From Guyanagaster necrorhizus (taxonomy: Eukaryota; Basidiomycota; Agaricomycetes; Agaricales; Physalacriaceae), in the NCBI RefSeq assembly GCF_019112545.1, contig NW_025064920.1, forward strand, positions 124,001-188,000: a DNA stretch of 64,000 nucleotides. Direction: 5' to 3'. The notes under the pieces are model-generated. The model was not told where the DNA came from, did no database searches, and was given only the letters and a program-made list of their open reading frames with translations. Positions 59,860 to 64,000 of this stretch are shown one piece after another. Within the stretch, counting starts at the first letter, position 1, and each line of letters starts with the position of its first letter. A program made the translations under genes and the position numbers.

Positions 59860-62689
59860 ATTAGCTTAATGCTTATTATTCTCTTTCTCAAGCCCAATTG
59901 TGCTGAGGAACTGAATGCCCCCTGCACTAAATCCTTCTGATCCAAATTTTACCCATGAGTTCTTCAAACTCTTGGCTTCTATCATTGGAATCTTGATAGG
60001 CTTATTGGTGATCATATAGCTGTGCCATGGACATCAATCAATAACTGCCTGGGCTATTTGATATTATCACGAATTCCAATGTATCTGGACCATTCTCTGA
60101 AATGTCACACCAGACCTCCCTCTCCATGACATCTCTGCCTCTGTCTGACAGACCTTCCATCCCAAAGGAGCTGATCCTAAAGATGTCCCTGGGAGCTTGA
60201 TTGAAGAACATCCTAGGGAAGAAACAGAGCAGCACCAGTAGCACACATATCCTCCAAGACCCCCATCGGCAATCATCAGAGACCCTACAAACCCTTGAGC
60301 TACAGGGTTTTAATGACCCCAACCCAACACCCCCATCCCATCCCTTGAGCACTATGTTCACCCATCAAGAACCACAACCACCAACTCTGAGCCCAGCATT
60401 GGGCACCATGCTAGAGACTCCCTGGAGGCCATACAGATGGCTTCAGGCTCCAGAGGTTCCACAGAGTGAGGACCTTGACAAACCCCATCAAAAAAAGGAA
60501 GGAGCCCAAGTCAGGGAACAAGAGTCAGTAGTTCTGACCCATTCTTTGATGACAATGACAGAAATGAGCTCCAGTATTAGAGGGAGGCAGCCCAAGAGGC
60601 CAGCAGACTGGAACGAGGAGAAGGAGGCCGAATGGCAGGCCGAGCAGGATCACATTCAGAGGTACTGCGACCAGTACAACCCCTCCTGGATATCACTCCA
60701 GTCATCACAGAGGGTGACATACAACACCCCCAATTCCTCACTGAGTATGTCAAAGAGCAGACACAAATCAGGCATCAGGCCACATGAGAAAATGCCCTCT
60801 TTGGGTGATATCTCTGTGCTTGAGATAGGAGGAGGGGCTCTGGAAGCTCCTGGCTCACTGATACACTCATTGGAACCACCACCAACAGCACTTCCAACCC
60901 TCCATTCCAGAAACCTGCCACTCCCACCACAGAGCCCAACTCCTGGACAGAATCAGTTGCAGGAGTTGTTCATGCTGATGACTACTACTTCCAGGGGGTG
61001 GCAGATCTTGGGAACGACTGCCCATTATCTTATGGGACCGATACCATTGCAGACACAGACAATATCTCTGCCCAAGGAAGGATACCATCAGATCAAGGGA
61101 CAGTGAGAGGGGATGATGAACATATCGATCTCACAGGTGATATCCAGCAGTTCCTGGATAGGAACTTTGCTACTCTCTTCCTCCATCCCAGATTCTATTG
61201 AAACTTCTGTCAGTATCACTGAGCAATAGTGGCAAGAATAGCAATGAGCATCGAGGAGCTAACAGAGCAGCCTGAGCAGCAGCCTACTCCTTGACTCAGA
61301 CCTGATGATGCCGGTCCCAGCACTCAGCCTCAGTCTGGCCACTCTGGAGATCTTCAGCCTGCTCGACAGTTCCCTCCATGAGAAAGAGGAAATGACCGAT
61401 ACAGATGACAAGGCCAAGGAGGAGGACCTTGGTGGAGAAGCCAGGGATTCTCTTGCGGAATGGAGGGAAAAGATTGAACCCCCACTGATGGAGGAGGTAT
61501 TACGACAGAAAGAACAGAAGACATGAGAAGATAAATTCATTCGGTTGTATCAGGAGCAGATAGCTGAATTATGGAGAGATGACCTTTGGTTATGGTCATC
61601 CCTGAGACAAAGGTATACTCTTGCTGACTCTGTCAAGCAAGAGGAAATTTTACAATATATGGTCATGGAGCAAGCCATTTTTAATTTTAATCAAAGATAT
61701 TTACATTATCAGATGGGACCGTTACTGCTATACAAGCCAAAGAATAGCAGAAGAGAGGCACCCAAATCTTGGATGCCAAGTATAATGCCACCCAAATCAG
61801 CATATACAGCACCATCAACCCATTCGGCAACCTCATGATATTCGTATGCCACATCAGCAATACGCAGCTCAGCATCTTGGCTTGCTCAATATCAACCCAA
61901 GCTGAGTAGCTATTTTCTAAACCCCTGGAGGTTTCTGGTCTAGTGACCATTTGCCAGACAACTGCTGTCTGATGAGGCTGAGGGTAGTGGAGCAGCTCCC
62001 ATTGCTCCAGAAAGAGATAACCCTGACACCACAGCCCAGGGCTGAACCATCCAGAATAGACAGATCATGTGAAAAAAATCCCCTCCACTGGGAAGTCCTA
62101 TAGCTGATGACAGATCTCTCCATTCATTCTCAGACCCACCAAAAGGATGGGTGGGCCTGCCTAGCAGTGCATCCCTGAACCCGATGCCTTCTATTGCTGC
62201 AGGAGCATAAATCTTAAAGGTCACACCAACCTTGGTACGAGACCCACTCCCCTTTAAGAAGGCTTCAGATAACATCGATCGATTCCTTATAGATTGCAAC
62301 TAATATTTTCAGGTCTTCACCTTGTACTTCCTACTCAATATGTACAAGGTGACATATGCCTTGACTTATCTGGAGAATAAAGTGAAGGTATAGTGGGTGC
62401 TTCTTGCCTCTGCCTTCTGATCAAATATATGCCAATATCATCGATATCCCTCATGGCTGGTATTTAAACAAATGATCCAAGATAAGTTCATGGATCCAGC
62501 CATCCAGAAAGTCCACAAGCAGAAGATGAAGGACTACAAGATGGGTGACAAGGTGGCTACAGACTACTTTGACAAGTTAGAATGACTCAGCAAACTCGCC
62601 AGAGTATGAGAGGACATAGCTGATACCGGCTGAATGGTTGAATATATGAAATGAGGACTACCACCATATCTCAAAACCATTTCTGATCT
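59860..62689 (+). mobile_element. Old retroelement body with gag remnants, interrupted
   Basis: Follows directly on the old LTR. The first frame starts at an ATG at 59915 and aligns with the younger element's first ORF (FFKLLASIIGILIGLLVII against FFKLIASIIGTLLGLLAII), but has many stops. A 301-codon open stretch at 60201-61106 is in another frame and is probably accidental. Near 62470-62680 a retrotransposon Gag core is clear: DKFMDPAIQKVHKQKMKDYK, then ATDYFDKLE and GLPPYLKTIS, broken by stops at 62586-62588, 62607-62609 and elsewhere; several are TGA where CGA would be expected. The body is cut at 62690 by insertion of the younger element. CpG is scarce throughout. Confidence 0.75.
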
Positions 62690-63120
62690 TGTTACGATTT
62701 ATTCCTTTTTCTTTCCTTTTTCTTTCCTTTTTATGCTGAGTCAGACACGAGACCATGGGAAGCTTAGTCAGCACAACTAGAACTCCCATCAAAACATAGT
62801 GACGGTCGTGCTCGACGATACAATCGACCTTTTATGTACAATAGCGATGCTCCAGGACAACGAGCACAATGGATGCAGACATACATAATAAGCAGTAGTA
62901 TAATTAGCGGACAACTGTACAGTATTTAAGGACGGCAGCTCTCGCTGGAATACCCCAGCTTCGAGCTAAAGTTTATTCACACCATTCTACCTCGAGTCTA
63001 CTTCTGACCTTGAGTCACACCATTCGGATATACATATAAGTGAACTCAGGTGATTCCCCGAAGTGCGAGGGAACATCTGTTTATCATGTGTATCAGTCCA
63101 CGTGACGCTTGGGCCTAACA
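62690..63120 (+). repeat. 5' LTR of a younger retroelement
   Basis: 431 nt, TGTTACGA...GCCTAACA, with the same terminal pair TGTTA/TAACA as the old LTR. I count 19 CG dinucleotides, against two in the 522-nt old LTR. It is followed by ATTAGCT, conserved in both copies; no canonical TGG-type primer-binding site is seen. The insertion point is inside the older element's Gag-coding region. Confidence 0.8.
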
Positions 63121-64000
63121 ATTAGCTCGAAGCTTCCTCGTTCCCTTTCTCAAGCCCAATTGTGCTGAGAAACCGAATGCCTCCAGTAACAACCGCAGAC
63201 CTAAATCACGACTTCTTCAAGCTAATAGCTTCCATTATCGGAACATTACTCGGTCTCTTAGCCATTATCACCCTTTGCCGCAGACGACAGTCAGTAGTGG
63301 CCTGGATAGTCAGGCACTATCAGGCATTTCAACACATCCAGCAAATCCTACGCAACGTAACCCCCGATCTCCCTTTCCATGACATCTCCCCCTCCACCAG
63401 AACGTCCTTCTTCCCGCAAGGGGGACCCGTACCAGAAGCCGGGAATAGCGACCCGGATCAGAGGAGCCTTCACGAGGAGGAAGGACCCAAACACCCCCGA
63501 TGACACGTCGGAGACCGCCACCCTGCTCTCACAGGGTTCAGGAACCCGTGGACGACGAATGTCGCTCAGGAGCCCGCCGAGGTCTCCAACTACGTCACTC
63601 CAGCAGGCTCCCCCGAGCATCTCGCCTCCCCAATTCCCTCAGGAATTGGAAACCATACTCGGGACTCCCTTGATGCCACTCGGATGGCTGCAGGACCCCG
63701 CGAAAGTCCTGACCCCGCCCAAAACCCCCCCGAGACCCCCACAGAGCCAAACTCCGGCTCCAGCCCGTCTGTCAGCAGGCTGGGGGTCGACAATCCGCGA
63801 GGAAGGAACATTCATCCTGACTACGACAACGCAGATATCGCCATCTCCACAGCAGGAGACCCGTATCGACACCTCCACGTGGGAAGTGAGCCCGAGACCG
63901 GAACCGCCAGCGAAAGGGGAAGGGCCGCTACGAGAAGAATTATACAAAGGATATTCCCAGAGTGGGACCTCAATGTCCCCTTCGACTACGATGAAGCGGT
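63121..64000 (+). mobile_element. Younger LTR retroelement, internal region (partial, runs off window)
   Basis: The first ORF starts at ATG 63177. Residues 16-33 are strongly hydrophobic (KLIASIIGTLLGLLAIITL), followed by basic CRRRQ. A single in-frame TGA at 63501-63503 interrupts it, after which the same frame stays open to the end of the window (497 nt), proline-rich and ending PEWDLNVPFDYDEA. The TGA could be a CGA lost by deamination, or a readthrough stop. Homology to the old copy at 59915 onward identifies this as the Gag-side ORF. Pol is outside the window, so the superfamily (probably Ty3) cannot be proved here. Confidence 0.65.

Noticed and set aside
60201..61106. 301-codon open frame as a separate gene
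   Set aside because: It lies in the old retroelement body, out of frame with the homologous first ORF. CpG loss removes few codons in this frame, so openness is probably chance.

Overview
The window is nuclear DNA of a filamentous basidiomycete, most likely an Agaricomycete. The genes are dense in short GT-AG introns (mostly 50-65 nt). The protein set fits that group: a Fus3/Kss1-type MAP kinase, a Het-C protein, a G3BP/Nxt3-type RNA-binding protein, a CE9-like membrane amidohydrolase, etherase-like GSTs and a 'YIDEAH' P-loop protein. I rebuilt exon structures by hand for eleven multi-exon genes; in each the exon lengths sum to a multiple of three with no internal stop.

Layout. 1-3.4 kb: no supported gene. 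3.5-5.0 kb: MAP kinase (-). 5.0-7.3 kb: empty. 7.3-10.7 kb: an Mgr3-like mitochondrial TPR protein (+) and an NAD(P)-binding epimerase-like protein (+). 11.8-18.6 kb: a 17-exon amidohydrolase (-) and a tandem duplication that left two copies of an unknown multi-pass membrane protein and a beheaded amidohydrolase pseudogene. 19.2-25.0 kb: het-C (+) and G3BP (-). 26.9-33.0 kb: a frameshifted P-loop NTPase (-), a third copy of the unknown membrane protein (-) and a six-TM voltage-gated K+ channel (-). 33-45.9 kb: gene-poor, with one small conserved-looking protein, SET-domain remnants, a degenerate tRNA-like sequence and a 1.2 kb block without any CpG. 45.9-55.4 kb: an MFS monocarboxylate-type transporter (+), a short-chain dehydrogenase (+) and three GSTs (-), two of them a fresh tandem duplication. 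This may be a small detoxification or metabolite cluster. 58.5-64 kb: nested LTR retrotransposons, an old CpG-depleted copy interrupted by a younger CpG-rich copy that runs off the window.

The strongest candidates for something undescribed are the three-member membrane family, the CpG desert with sharp edges, and the conserved hydrophobic N-terminus in the retroelement's first ORF. I saw no CRISPR array, rRNA or bacterial operon structure.
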